In this document: positions 10,514 through 24,091 of the stretch, piece after piece
How the letters are laid out: every line of letters starts with the position of its first letter
How positions within the stretch are numbered: the stretch's first letter is position 1
Origin: Gerris lacustris
Lineage: Eukaryota; Arthropoda; Insecta; Hemiptera; Gerridae
NCBI GenBank assembly: GCA_951217055.1
Contig: OX578282.1
Span: 18,229,877-18,293,876, forward strand
DNA: 64,000 nt
Direction of reading: 5' to 3'
Program-made: the position numbers and the translations under genes
Notes under the pieces: model-generated
What the model was told of the DNA's origin: nothing
What the model saw: only the letters and a program-made list of their open reading frames with translations
The model's database searches: none

Positions 10514-11995
10514 GGGTCATCTTATAACAGCTTAATATTGTAGGAAAAACATTAGAAAAAGGGTGTAATAAGTAAGTGTTGTTATTTGTTATCTTTGGGT
10601 ATTATTTACATACGCATTTCCTAGGGATCATAACTTATAGCTGAGTGTCATGAAATTTAAGTGTGTGGCCATAAGCACGTCGCCTTAGATCTTTCAGCGT
10701 CATAGACTAATTACTCTATCCCAGAAGTGTTCATAGCTGTAAATGTCATAGTTTTAAGTAAATAAGATTAAACTGTTTTCTTATTTGTCTTTTCTCAACA
10801 AATAAAAATAAGTATTTAAGATAGTTTTGTACTCATATCCATTTAATATTAAGTAATATATATATTTATTTTTACCTTCATAAAAACTATATGTAAATAG
10901 TACAAAACAAAGAAGTTGTTTTTTTTATTATAAATAAAATATTATTTATTAAAAAAATATATGTATTCTAGGTCTAATCCGTTTCTTCTTGAGACCGGCG
11001 GATGTTGTTTTATTTACTTTTATCTAAAAAGTGTTGACCTATATTTCTTTTTTAAAATTGTCGGATCTATTTGACGTCAGATAAAAAAGTTATCAAGGAG
11101 TAAAATTTTTTTCTTTATTCAAATATTTGGGTTTTTATTTGTACTGTGTTCTTCGAACTAAACATGAGTTTTGTTTTAAGATAAAAAGGATGGGAAAGCC
11201 GGTAATATGTATTTTCGTTTAGATGACAAGACACTACGTATTATGAGCTATTTGTTAAGGCATTTAATTGATAAAAATGTAATAAAAATTGTGATTTTAT
11301 CACAGTATATAAGAGAATAAGTAAATGTTATCATAAATAATCATACTACTCCTGTTTAAGCAGAATCAAATCCTACTTTTGTAGGGGCAAGACATTAGTA
11401 ACTATCTATTACTAAAAATTATCTGAGTATTCAGTATTTACCTCGATGAATGTTCAAACCATCCATTTTTACAAAAAAATGATATTTGCAAACGAAAGCC
11501 TTCACAATACCATATTTTTACTTTTCCCCACCTTCTCCGATGTTATATAGGATAAGTATTGTTTTAATCTTATTTTATGTAATATGATAGAGAAATTTTA
11601 TTTTATTTTGGTTCTTCACCTATAAATTACAATAATTCTTGTTGATTAGTTCCCAAACAACAATAAATAAAAAATAAAAAAATGATTCCAGTTGCAGAAA
11701 GACTACAATCCAGAGGACAAGATCGTCCTTGGAAGACTGCTTCTGTTTCGACTTGTTTATTTACAAAACAAAACAGGTTAAAAGTTATCTTAAGAAATCT
11801 TTTCTTATCAGATGGACATGTTCAGGTTCCTCACGATCTAATGTGTTGACTTGTTTACAAAACAAAAACAGGTTAAAAGGTATGTTAGAGACCTAAACTT
11901 GACAAGATATATGCATCCTTCTGTAATATATCATTGTTGTTTAGAATCCCCTAAAAAAAGTGCCCAATCTGTGTAAGCAGAACATTCTGCATTCT

Positions 11996-12250
11996 GCACT
12001 TTCTTAGATGGCTACTCCCCTTATAAAAAAAACAGAGGGGGAGTAACAATCTAAAGAAGGTGTATGTTCAGGTGAATGTTCTTCTTTAGATAGCTACTCC
12101 CCATATAAAAATAGACGTGTGATATTCATTTGTCCCAAAGTACATTGGATTAAACATCCCTTTGTCTTAATACTTATTTAGTCAAAATCATTTATGTTCC
12201 AAAAAAAAAAAAAAAAAAAACATAGGGGAGTAACAATTTAAAGAAGCACC
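11996..12250 (-). mobile_element. Family A MITE
   Basis: Outer terminus GCACTTTCTTAGATGG, inner opposed modules, spacer ACATCCCTTTGTCTTAATA, a 20-base A run, then outer terminus ending TTTAAAGAAGCACC. Full-length architecture with diverged left end; no clear target duplication. Confidence 0.88.
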
Positions 12251-12542
12251 GGACATTCAAGGTATGTGGAAACATAAAATTCTTACTGAAAATTAACAAA
12301 ACTTAAACCAACAAATTTGCTACAACATAATTGCAAAGCTATTGCAAATAAACTGAGGCATTAAAGTAGTAAGTATAGTATTTGCAATTTGCAAGGAATT
12401 TTATTGCTGATAAATAGATGCGTGTACAAAAGCGCAACGCATTGAGCACAATGATTTAACCAACACGCTTATCACGTAAGATATCCAAGTTAAATTTGAA
12501 CCATTATTGGTTTTATGAACAATTCAATTTGTATTTTTTGTA

Positions 12543-12959
12543 AAGCAAGGATAAGAGCAATCTAACGCAAACTTTTCAAATTCGTATATCTGTTACCTGG
12601 ATCTTCGGCTGCCTCGAGAAGATTCGTAGCCAATCTAGGTTCTGGTGAAAACTGATGCATGCATATATTCCCGATTGAATTTATATATTTGATGGTATTA
12701 TTTCTAGAACGATCATTAGGAGGAGGTCTTTACTAAAATATTTTGATTATTTAAAAGCAAGAATAGGAGCAATTTGCCACAAACTTTTCAAATTACCTTC
12801 GAATATCTGTTACCTGGATCTTCGGCTTTCTTGAATAGATTCGTAATAGGTTCTGATGATAACTGATGCATGCATATATTCCCGATTGAATGTATTTGAT
12901 TGCATTATTTCTAGAACGATCATTAGAACAAGGTCTTCACAAGAATATTTAGATTATTA
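12543..12959 (-). repeat. 211-bp tandem duplication with exon-like cores
   Basis: Two adjacent copies (about 12543-12753 and 12754-12959). On the minus strand each contains CAG|AAC ... CCAG|GTAACAG, framing 45 bp (12597-12641) and 39 bp (12814-12852). Both are open in phase 0, the phase needed between the neighbouring exons, and translate as NLDWLRIFSRQPKIQ and NLLRIYSRKPKIQ. A second frame is also open. The flanking sequence is at least as conserved as these cores, so a non-coding duplication remains the simpler reading. Confidence 0.85.
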
Positions 12960-14319
12960 TAACTAGGCTAAGAAGAATTTACACATACATTTTAAGATGA
13001 AGTTTCAAGATAAAAGATTTTTCAGAATAAAAATTAATATATTCTTCCCAGTTTAAAAATATTCTGCTTCTCAGCAAAAGCGTAAAGATGTTCTAATAAC
13101 AAGAATTGTTTTAAATAAAAAATAATTATTTATAACTTATTTTTAAAAAATCAATCTTCTTCATGATTGGTTTACTGAGGATCAAAGAGCTCATTGGAGA
13201 GGAAGTGTGACATCATATATTTACTTCCTTAGTTTTTTACGATCAAAGAGAAAACATATAAAAACAATTGGAGCATGGTTACTAAAATTAAAACAAGCTT
13301 TGAATAAAAAATAGCCGAGTTACTTAGTAATAGAAGAGATACAAAAAAAAAATTACTTAAGGATTTTCATGAAACTAAAATTGCAAAACAGGTGAGTGGG
13401 TCGATAATAAACGACTCTAAGAATATTGGATGAAGCTAAATGAGGAGTGGCAGAATAAAGATCAGGGAGCAAAGAGGCCCGAGGCAAAGCAATTCCGCGT
13501 TCACTAGCCAACAGCTAACCAAAAGGAACTTTCTGAGTAGGAACGTACTACGTCACTACTAAGAAAACAACTCACTAGTTCTTCCATAGAACTTGGGACT
13601 TTGCCCGATTTAATAGAGATGCGTTTAAAACTTTTTTTTTGTTGTTTTCAAACCTTGTAAAATCCGTATTTAGATGTTTTATGTTTCTTAATAACAGTTT
13701 TGTAGATCAAGGTAACTCCAGAAGATAAAGGGAAATATGAAAAAACACAAACTAAAGCAACTAGCTACAACTTTAATTCTTAACTTCTCACGTTCTTTAA
13801 AAGACAGGAGTGCAATAATAGTGAATTGTTGCTAATAAATAGAACTATGCTAAAATATATTAATAATTGAAGTGACGTATTTATGCTATAACAAAATATG
13901 CAATTTTGTATGTGAGACCATATAATATTTCAACTGAATGAACTTAAAAAGAGTAAACTCTATAAGATCAGATTTAAAGATAAAGTAAAACAGAATTATT
14001 ACAGACAGGTGTTATCCGCTAGGCAAGATAACTGGTACCAATTAAAGTGATTTTAAACTAAATTACAGGGGATAAGTGTGGTCATGAGTCTTAAAGTACT
14101 CTTCTTGGAAACAAATTATTGACATAAACAATAATCTACGTCAGAATTGATTACCTATAGTTTTGAAAGTAATCAATAAGTGTTAAAACTGATTGATTAC
14201 TATGTCCTGTTGCACATTTCTGTATTTTTCTTTTTTACTCTAAAGAAATATATAGTTTTCCGAAAGGTAGGTAAGGGAATCACGTACAATCATGCTTTCT
14301 CATATAAAGAGAAAGTATT

Positions 14320-14720
14320 GTGATGGCGCGAAAATTTTATTTTGAGTTTTTGGCGGATTTATACGTTTTGAGGTCCCCTGACTCAAACTGAAAAAAGTGG
14401 TTGTGCGACGCGTGGAGCCTAAACTACTGGGCTGATTTTGACGAAATGTGGCATACATTTTCAGAAAAAAATCATACCCCGAGGCGAAATCAAGGAATTT
14501 TAGCTCCAAATTTGGGGGGGGGGGGGGGGGGCTACACCCTAAAAATGCTTGAAAAAAACGAGGATTTTTTTTTCTCGAAAACGGGTTTGACGATTTTTAT
14601 TTAATAATTCTAAAATGTAGTCTATTTTAATACGAATATAACGATATAAGCCGTTTTCCGGAGACAAATATAGTTTCTGAGATATTGATGAAAATAAAAT
14701 AAACACCATTGAACAAAAAG
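14320..14720 (+). repeat. Family D repeat with an 18-base G run
   Basis: GC-richer than its surroundings. The part at 14570-14705 matches 49185-49320 (AAAATGTAGTC, ACGATATAAGCCGTTTTCC and neighbouring sequence). An uninterrupted run of 18 G lies at 14514-14531, next to sequence GGGCTGATTTTGACGAAATG of a kind often seen near the ends of arthropod repeats. Open frames crossing it are short and on both strands, with no recognisable domain. Confidence 0.7.
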
Positions 14721-14809
14721 TAAACAACCACCTGTTGAACGCTTTTTTACAAAAGAAAAATCAATTAAATAAGATATTATAGATTTTAATTTCTTTTTAC
14801 GTACCTAGA

Positions 14810-15290
14810 GCAGAGGGCGTTATTACAGGCTGTGGGCGAAGTTTGAAAGCACGAGTGCGTTTAACACCTGAGGCCTATCATGTCGCTTACTTTACTTGTG
14901 GTGCGAACACTATTTTATGGCCCACCACATGTAAACTAATTACTAAGCATGCAAACTATTTTGCCGTAATCTTCAAAACAATAAATGCATATTAAGGTTA
15001 CATCAGTACCAAAACAAACCGCAGTTATAAAAATATTGATTGTTACTAATTGAACAGCTGACGCTGAGAACTACTAGCGCTTCATGCACGCCGCGGTCCG
15101 GTCAGGGAGCGGCCGCTTCTTGAACTACTAGCGGCCCTGTAAAGATAAAGCATGCATTTTTACAGGTCCCAGGGCTGTAAAATGGAACTTTACCGGCCGC
15201 TAAGGATAAATACATTAACAATAAGAGCAAATTTGTCTGAATTGTCTCGGACCGATTCATTCTGTGATGTAAGCCAGCAATTTTGATTCT
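14810..15290. other. GC-rich block with inverted repeats
   Basis: Unusually GC-rich for the window (GCCGCGGTCCGG, GAGCGGCCGC near 15090-15115). Contains opposed pairs such as GGCCCTGTAAA (15133) with TTTACAGGTCC (15160), and AGCGGCC with GGCCGCT. Looks like part of a decayed transposable element; no protein motif seen. Confidence 0.45.
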
Positions 15291-16197
15291 CACTTTTATT
15301 GACTGACTCTTATCATAATTTATTTAACTATAGATAATTTATTGAATATTATATAATTATTAATTTACACACTCATATAAATATAAGCCTTTTTAATCTG
15401 CAATTAATTTGAATATTGTTTTTTAATCAATTATTTAAACTATAATTTATTTAATTTTTTTAACTACAAGCGTTCTTTAATACACTATACATATTAACAT
15501 AAAATTTAAAAATTATTGCAAAATTAACTTATTCGTTATTTTAGCTAATTATACATGTAAAAAATCAATGATCTAATCTTTGTACAATATGAAAAAAAAT
15601 CTTTAGAAATGAAAAAAAAAAAGAATGTATTGATTTCTACATTGTTAAAATATGCAAATGATAAATAGGACAACATTTGAATATTCCTTTTTCTAAAAAA
15701 AAAGTATTGAATGTATATTTTTCATTATTTTCTTCTTTTTTTTTTTTTACAACGTATTGTTTGTTCTTGGTGACGTAATTTATTTGCCAAACTTATTCAA
15801 TATACTATAATTGTTTCGTGTATGTATGTATTATTATTTTTTTCCAATTTTAAATGAATGTATCTTCAACAGTTACAATATAGTAAATTAAAAATAAAAG
15901 AACCGCCTTTTCTTTACAGTTTTATGTATTTTTAGATTTGTTTTTTTTTTTAACTAGTTGTATATTTTACATGAAATAAATCATTAGTTGCCTATTTATT
16001 TGTGTGTCGGCTATTTTCAATCCTATACCACACCTCGTACGTTGTGTTTTTTAGTAAACAATATTCGTAAGGTTGTTGAGTCTAGTCTAGCCTCTCTCTT
16101 TATGTTACATAAGTGTAAGAAGAAGGGTGTTAATTGTAAAATTATAGTTATAGAAATAATAGTTCAAAAAGTTATTTTGAAAATAAAAATAAAAAGT

Positions 16198-16432
16198 GGT
16201 ACTTCTTTAGATTGTTACTCCCCTATGTGATCTTATAATATTAACGATTTTGACAAAATAAATATTAAGACAAAGGGATGTTTAGTCCAATGTACTTCCG
16301 GACAAAGGAATATCACACTTCTCTTTTTATAAGGAGAGTAACAGTCTAAAGAAGAACATTCCGAACACCCTCTTCAAATTGTTACTCACCTCTGTTTTAT
16401 TTTTAAGGGGAGTAACAATCTAAAGAAGTGCC
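16198..16432 (+). mobile_element. Family A MITE
   Basis: Near full-length: GGTACTTCTTTAGATTGTTA start, spacer AAGACAAAGGGATGTTTAG, inner modules (AGTAACAGTCTAAAGAAG and TCTTCAAATTGTTACTCACC), end CTAAAGAAGTGCC. Flanking octamers are not clearly identical. Confidence 0.92.
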
Positions 16433-17207
16433 CGAAGAGTAATATTTTTATTTCACTCAACACTTGGCCGTTCACTAGTCAACTTATTTCTTCAGAAAAG
16501 AAATACGATTTTTGCCTTGAACCTATTCTAAAGAAGTTTAATATAAACCTAAAACTATTCCAAAGAGACAATCCTGTAAAACAATCATTGGAACGTCCGG
16601 AAGAAATTAAAAGGAAATTTAAACTTAATTAATTTTTTTCTTAGTAAGAATCCCACAGTATCAAAAAAACCGAATAATTAAAATAGATAGTTATTATATA
16701 TTTCGGCGTTCTTTTTCACAATTAACTACGGTACATTTAGATGTAGGAATCTATAATAGGGGCGTTCTTCAAGTCACCATTGTATGCAGATTTTTTTGTG
16801 TCTCGAATGGAAAAAAATAGAAGTTAATTTGAAAAATAAAAATAACAGAATGAGAATTAATTCGAAGAAAGACTTGTTAAAAGAAAGATAACATACTTTG
16901 ATGATTATAATATAATTTAAATAAATTTAATTGATACAATAATATTTATTAAACAAATTTAATTGAAATAATATTCTATTGAGTTTCAAAAACACGTGAA
17001 TAATCTTGACAATTAGGTTGGCATTATTAAATCGAATTAAAAACATAAAATAATTTATTCTATAATAATACATATTATCTTACTACAAATAGATAATTAT
17101 ATTGTGCTAGTTTTGGAAAGGGAATTAATTATTGTCTTAGTTAATGTTAATTGTATCTGTTGTGAATATTGAAAATACAAAATAACGTGAGTAAAAAAAA
17201 TGCACTA

Positions 17208-17460
17208 TATAGAAATGATTTGTGATTGCTAAGACAACCACATTTATTCCAATAAAAAATAAACGTTTGTTTTGATTTTTTGGTCTTCAAATAGATATAA
17301 TAACTTATCTAAATTAATTTACTTAATTTTACTTAATAATAGAAATGATTTGTTATTTCTAAGACAACCACATTTATTCCAATAAAAAATAAATGATTGT
17401 TTTGATTTGTAGATCTTCATACAGATATAATAACTTATCTAAACTAATTTACTTAATTTA
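17208..17460. repeat. Tandem duplication, about 130-bp unit
   Basis: Two adjacent copies beginning AGAAATGATTTGT (near 17210 and 17340), both with CCACATTTATTCCAATAAAA and ATATAATAACTTATCTAAA. AT-rich, non-coding; about 90 percent similar by eye. Confidence 0.88.
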
Positions 17461-18439
17461 ATTTTTTCTAAATATAAAATTAAGCCCGTTGCTAAAGGTT
17501 TAAGGACTCGTGTATATATAATTTAAAGATAAAGTAACAAAGATCAAACACAAAAGAATAATAAAATAAATTATTAAATTTATTTTTTTATTTTTCACAG
17601 TACTGTTTTATCATAAACTTTAGTAGTACATATTATGTGTTATAAACCTGAATCATTCATCAAATAATTTAATTAAAAGGTTAACATAAAGATTAAAAAA
17701 AATATATTAACATTTTAAAATACAAAATTTAATTAATAATAATATTTTAGATGAATTTAAATTTTATTTGGATATGATTCAAGGTTAGAATGGAAATAAC
17801 TTTTAAGCAAAAATCTCTTTTTTTAACAAAAAAGAAAGAAAACAGGTTATCATCACAAACAAACTCGTTACATTCGATATATAAAAAAAAAACCGGATTG
17901 AGTTTATTTTTCCATCCGGTCCTTTTGTCCGGCAGTAAATTTTTTGAGGAAACCCCTTTTTTTCAAATTAATTCCAAGGTTATTTAAATATATTATGATG
18001 CGTAAAGCTAAATTTAGATTTTTGATAGTTCAAGCTTTGTATTAAATTAAAAATATTAAAAGATGAAAATGAAAGATAAAATAAATACGATGTTAGTCTA
18101 TTCAAAGATCTAAAATTCAAAATTTAAAAGACAGATGTCTTTCACTTCACACAAAATAACATAAAAGTTCAATGACTTATTGACCGTATTGCATCGAATA
18201 TAAAACGCTCTCGAATGTAAGATACATCCCGATTTTCGAACTAAAAATTCGGAAAAAACATTAATGCATCGAATATAAGACACAAGACGCACCCTGCTTC
18301 ATAGGGAAAATCTTCCGTTTTCTTTTTTAACAACTTGTTCAGGCGTCAATTTTGATTATTGAATCTTTATTTAGATGTAAGACAGACGCCATGCTGGCAG
18401 AGATATAGCAAGTTAGATTTTGAAAATAAAATGTGGAAG

Positions 18440-18650
18440 CTAACAAGAAATAAATAGGTACAACGGAACCCATTTAAAGCATTAATTAATATGGAAAACA
18501 ATGGGCATCTTATTAACTACCATCAAAATCGGACGAGTAGTTTTTAAGATATGGTGGTTAGCAAAAACTTTGAACGAAACCAAAAATGTTCCCTGATGTC
18601 TGAAACGGATTTATGTCCAGGATTATTTTAAACATTCATTATTCAGATCG
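18440..18650 (+). repeat. Family B fragment
   Basis: Shares the AATGGGC ... AAAATCGGACGAGTAGTTTT segment and the tail CCCTGATGTCTGAAACGGAT with the fuller copies at 2269 and 46605. The 5' part is missing. Confidence 0.78.
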
Positions 18651-20030
18651 TTCACAATACTTAAGTAAAGTTTAATAAACTTAAAGGTAATAATTAATAT
18701 AGCTACCTATATTTATTTAATTACAAAAATTATATAATTATTCTAAATTAAAAAAATTAAAAAAACAAATTACTTAATTTTAATATATAACTTTGCAATC
18801 AAGAAACAGGAAATCCTACACATTCAAAATTTAAACAAAACCAATTGCAATCTTTTTATTTTTAATTATTTAAAATAGTGCATTGATATAATAATACTAA
18901 TTTACATAATATAATTATGTTATTATTTATTACAATGACATTTCTAGTGAAAGAAATGACAAATTAAATTTGTTTTTTTATTATTTGAACTAATTAGATT
19001 ATGTCAGGACTTCTTTATTTTTAAAGTATACATATAATTATAAATAAAAAAAAATTGTTTTCTAAAGAAGTTGACCATTAAAAAAGGGCTCTGAAATGCA
19101 TACTCTATTGTAAACTACCTTTCAAAAGGTTCATTAATTTTTAAATCCGGTTACAAAACCTCCTAACCTTAAGGATTATAAATTAAAAAAAAAAAAAATC
19201 TTTAGAAATGCAAAAAAACAATAGTGAAGGGGAAGGATAGAATAAAAAAATAATTAAATTTTGAAGAAAATAGAATCATGGAGTTTTTTAAAAAAGAAAG
19301 TCTATTGGATAAACAAAATAAAGATAGACGCTATTATTTTTTTTATAAATTTTGACATTGATAATAGGACGCCAAAGAAAGCAAAAGCAAAGTTTTTTTT
19401 TTTTTTTTCTTTGTTGACACTTTCACCCTTTAGAAGCAAAATAAGATACAAGTATAGTCTTAACAATGTCTTAAAAGAGTCTTTTGTTTAATATAAATCT
19501 TTTGTCAAATTCTTCCTAGAGAAAATATCATTAACGAAAAAAAAAATTTGTTTAGGCTTTTGTAAAACAGATGACATCTATAGTTGTTTAAAAACTCTCG
19601 CTTAGCATAGGGTATTTTTTTAAAGGATAATCTATTGTTAAAAAAAATGACAAAAAGGTAAAAAAATCAACGCTAATAGACCTAATTTTTTAAATGTTCT
19701 CAGAATTTAAATAGGTAGGAAGCGTTATTGTGAAAATGATATTACTGTGTTATATGAGGGTGAAAGTTAAAAAACATATATGTTGTGTTTCTCTCCTTTT
19801 TATGCTAAAATTTTAATGAAATTAAAATATTTGTATTTAATTAATCTATATCTTTTTAAACTGTTAAATATAAAAAACTAGGAAATAAAATATTAGATTC
19901 ATTCATTTTGTTGGGAATAATATTTATGTGGTTTTAGCCTGTAATATTTGGAGCACTAGGTATAGGCACTAATAGGGAAATTAATGATCGAAAGGAACTA
20001 TTATTTCAGATCAGATAGTTTAAAAATGAC

Positions 20031-20218
20031 TAAAAAAACAGAGGGGGGTAACAATCTAAAGAAGGTGTACGGAATGTTCTTCTTTAGACTGTTACTCCCC
20101 TTATAAAAAAAGGAAGTATGATATTTCTTTGTCCCAAAGAATATTGGATTAAACATCCCTTTGGCTTAATAGTTATGTATAAATAAGTGTATCTATTTAT
20201 ATTTTTTTTAAAAAAAAG
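20031..20218 (-). mobile_element. Family A MITE, truncated at both ends
   Basis: Inner modules GGGGTAACAATCTAAAGAAG and CTTCTTTAGACTGTTACTCC are intact, followed by spacer AACATCCCTTTGGC. Both outermost termini are missing; the right side ends in an A/T-rich run. Confidence 0.85.
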
Positions 20219-22093
20219 TCCAGTCATGCACCATGACTTAATGAGTGAATTTTCAAAGAAATCTGCGAATAATTGGCTTATGATAATATAGGAAAATTTT
20301 GGTTTAGAATTTGCATGGGTGAAAAAAAAATTGGTACACAGGGGTACGGGGTACAAAAGTCAAAATAGTATTTACCCTTCAAGATGCATGTCGTTGGAAA
20401 GCTCTTTAAGAGTACAGTAATTGTTGTTATGTACACTTTTATCATATTTTCATATAAAAGGGGGGTAAAATGGAAATAACACGTTTTTATGCTATTTTTG
20501 ACCCTAAATTGTCAAAATTTGACCCCTAAATGAACTCCAAAAATTCTGGCCAACGAACTCATCCTTTCTTTCGATATTATTGACATTTGAAATTGATATC
20601 TAAGTGGGGGAAATTAGAATTTTAGGAGTCTACTACTTCAAAGATTCAGTGCATTATAAGCTATGCTTATACTACCTATTTATATTATGATCCAAGTAAG
20701 TCTTATTTGTTAAATAAAATGCAAATTGTATATAATATGTTTGTACCAAAATTATATTTGGCAATCATGGGAGTTAAAACTTCGATAACAGAATCCCGAA
20801 GTACAATATTTTCTTTTTCTTTGTTGTCACTTTCAGTATTAAATTTCAATTTTGATCTCTGAACAATAAATATATTATATTGTATTGTATTAAGTTAAAT
20901 AAAGATATTTAAAAAGATTTTCGGACAGAATTACAGGGAGAAGACTAAAACCTGATAAAAAATGTTCTTCTAAAACTTCTTAAATAATATGAGAAAGAAA
21001 AGGGAATTAAATGGTAAATAACGCTTCAAAAGAGTTTATTACTTTGATATATATCCAAAGAAATAAACACCTACATTGTTTATTTCTTGTTTACATATGT
21101 TTATCAAATTTTCAACCTCTTTGGAATCATCAAAGTATCATTTGTTCCTCATTATTTCATCCTCTTAGTCCATGATGATTAAACTTAAAGAATTTAAAAA
21201 TAAAAGTAAAAAGATAAAAAAGGATCTTGCACGTTAAAAAAGTTTAAAGCCACATTAGAAGCTATTTTATGAAAAGGAAATTGACGAGTGTAAAAAGAAA
21301 ACATGAGAAAATTAACTTATAATTCCATCGCGAATATACCATAGTGAAGGTAAATGCATTAAAAAAAGTATTATGAAGAATCTTTAAAAAGAAATTAGCA
21401 AGTAAATATACTAAAGTAAGCATGAGTGGGCTCATAACCCATCAAAGCAAATAAAATGATAAATACTTATTTACAGAAAGCGCTCAAGCGGATGATCATT
21501 TAGAGTGGATCGCTATCGAATTATACTCCTTTAATGCAGAATTTTCTACTTTTTTTTCTAATTTCTTTTAAAGCTTCTTCTTGTTTTGAGATGGTTTAAG
21601 AGGCTGAAAGAGAAACTGCTTGAGTGAAATGAGCAAAAAAAAGCGAATTAAATGGTAAATAACGCTTCAAAAAGGCAGAACGATTTGAAAGGGAGAAGAA
21701 AACGAAGATGTTTACGGAAGAGGTACTAATCTAACATTTTTTTTTTTCTTTTTATCTAATTTTTTATCCAGATTCAGCATGTTATACAGGTGTAGTTAAG
21801 CATTATACGCTATAAAAGTAGGAAAAGAAAATAAAATTATTATTTAGATTAGAAATTGAAAGTTAAACTAGGCCGTTCAAGAAAAACAATCCGATAACTA
21901 AGCAAATATCCAATCAAATACAAATACATATATTTAATTTAAACTTAGAAAAGTGTATATGCATTATATTAAAACATTATTTAACGTATATGGAAATTAA
22001 ATAGTTTTACTTCTGTAGAATATTTTTTACGTCTCCGATTTCAAAAATATAATCACCCATATTTATCTATAATCTATATATTCTTCAAGTAAT

Positions 22094-22327
22094 GGTACTT
22101 CTTTAGATTGTTACTCCCTTATGTTATTTTAGAATATAAATAACTTTGACTAAATGACTATCAAGACAAAGGGATGTTTAATCCAATGTACTTTGGGACA
22201 AAGGAATATCACACTTCAGTTTCTATAAGGTGAGTAACAGTCTAAACAAGATCATTCCGTACACCTTCTTTAGATTGTTACTCCCCTCTATTTTTTTATA
22301 AGGGGAGTAACAATCTAAAGAAGTGCC
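22094..22327 (+). mobile_element. Family A MITE
   Basis: Full architecture: GGTACTTCTTTAGATTGTTA start, spacer AAGACAAAGGGATGTTTAA, two inner modules, end CTAAAGAAGTGCC. The right flank leads within 29 bp into the hairpin at 22356-22414. Confidence 0.93.
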
Positions 22328-22355
22328 TTCTACCTCTTCAGAGTTCCATATTCTT

Positions 22356-22414
22356 CAGCTGATCGAGCAAGTATCGACGGTAAGAGATACCGTTGATACT
22401 TGCTCGATCAGCTG
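22356..22414. repeat. Near-perfect 27-bp-arm hairpin
   Basis: Arms 22356-22382 and 22388-22414 are complementary at 26 of 27 positions around a 5-base loop (AGAGA). The arm starts CAGCTGATCGAGCAAGTATC. It is not related to the family A terminus. It could be a small fold-back structure or a local inverted duplication. Confidence 0.9.
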
Positions 22415-22554
22415 TAATAATTAAAAAAAAATTATGAAAGCAAACCTCGTTTGTATTTAAGACACTAATGCTATAATATTGTTATAAATGAGTTATTTAA
22501 TTTTTAGGATATTTGAAAACATATTTTACTTTCAAAAAATTATAACTTATGAAC

Positions 22555-24091
22555 AAATGAAAAAAAAAAAAAAAAAAAAAAAAAACTCAACTAACTTACT
22601 TTTAAAAAAATATCTACGTAGCAATGATTGTTTCTGTATATTCTAGCAATAAATATGGAATTCATTCAGAATTTGTACAATTAGACTAGAAAAAGTTACA
22701 TTTTTAAAGTTATTTATAACGCTAACCAAAAAATATATTTGATCAATTCAGTTCAATTACTAAAACATTAATTATAAGATCTTGACAATAAAAAGACTTG
22801 GACGGGTCGTTTTTATCTTAAAATAAAGTTATAAAAACAAAAAAAAAAAATAATAATTGATAATTTTTCGATGAGTAATTAAAATTACATTATGAAGCCT
22901 CTATTTGAAATAACTGATAAAAAAAATATACGTTTCTTATTATTTTTAGCAGAATGGAAATATTTAAAATGATACCTCAATCATTGAAAATTATAGATAA
23001 AATTATAGATAGAAAATTAGATGAAATTATATAAGTTAAACAAAATAAAATGAAAATGATACTGAATGATAAACGATAAAAAAAAAAAAAATATTTAGAC
23101 AATGAAACTAAAATCAATTTTTTTTAAAGATAAAAAAAAAATAATAATGATTACTTTCAAACCTATTTAATTTAAATTCTTCCTCTCTAATAGAAATTGA
23201 TACGGAAAAGAAAAACAAATCGGTAAAAAAAATATAAATTTTAATACATCTATTAATATATCTATTTCTGTCAGGTTTAAATTACAGATAATTTCCTAAA
23301 CGGGAAAAGATAAGAAAATATAATAATAATAACCCAAATGATACGATCTCCTTTATATATTTAATAACTTGCTTTAAATTGAACAAATAAATTTAAATAG
23401 TAGAAAAAAAACGGAGTAGATTAGTTAATACAAGTGGAGGGTTTTTTTTTTATTTTAAATTTAATTGATTTATACTTTAATTATTATTTTTTATTCATTT
23501 AATTCAAAGTTAATTTAAAATACGATTGGAAATATAAATCAAAGTATTGATTTAAAAGAAATAAAACAAAACAGAAATACACTATAAGGGCTGGAATGTA
23601 TTTGAAGCTTATATGTGCTGACAGAGTTAAAGTTTACACTATTATTACATTTTATTATTGTAAGTCTTTAATTATATTTATATAATTAATATAAAGAACG
23701 TTGTTATTATTTTACACCCTTAAGTTATATTTTTTTATATTGTTTTAGTCTTTGTACTTTTAACAGACTGTACCGTTATCATTCTACAAGGATATAATGT
23801 ACTTAAAAGTAATATTAGTATCAGATTCATCTACCTTTAATTTATTAAAAGTAATAAATCGATCAACAATTTAAGATAAGGGATAAAATGGATTTATAAG
23901 CATAACAAGCAAACCAATATGATTCGGATTAACTTTGCAATTGTATATATAATTGAGCACATAGCATCAAAGAATGTTTTAAAAATAAATAGAATACGCA
24001 ATAAAGAAACAGTTACAATAATTATAAAGCAAGATAAATCAATAATGAGTTTGTAAACGTTTAAAATAAAAGATATTAGTAATAATATAAA
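22555..24091. other. AT-rich stretch without genes
   Basis: Contains a 26-base A run near 22560 and dense A/T tracts. I see no recognisable gene, RNA or transposon in this part of the inferred intron. Confidence 0.5.
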
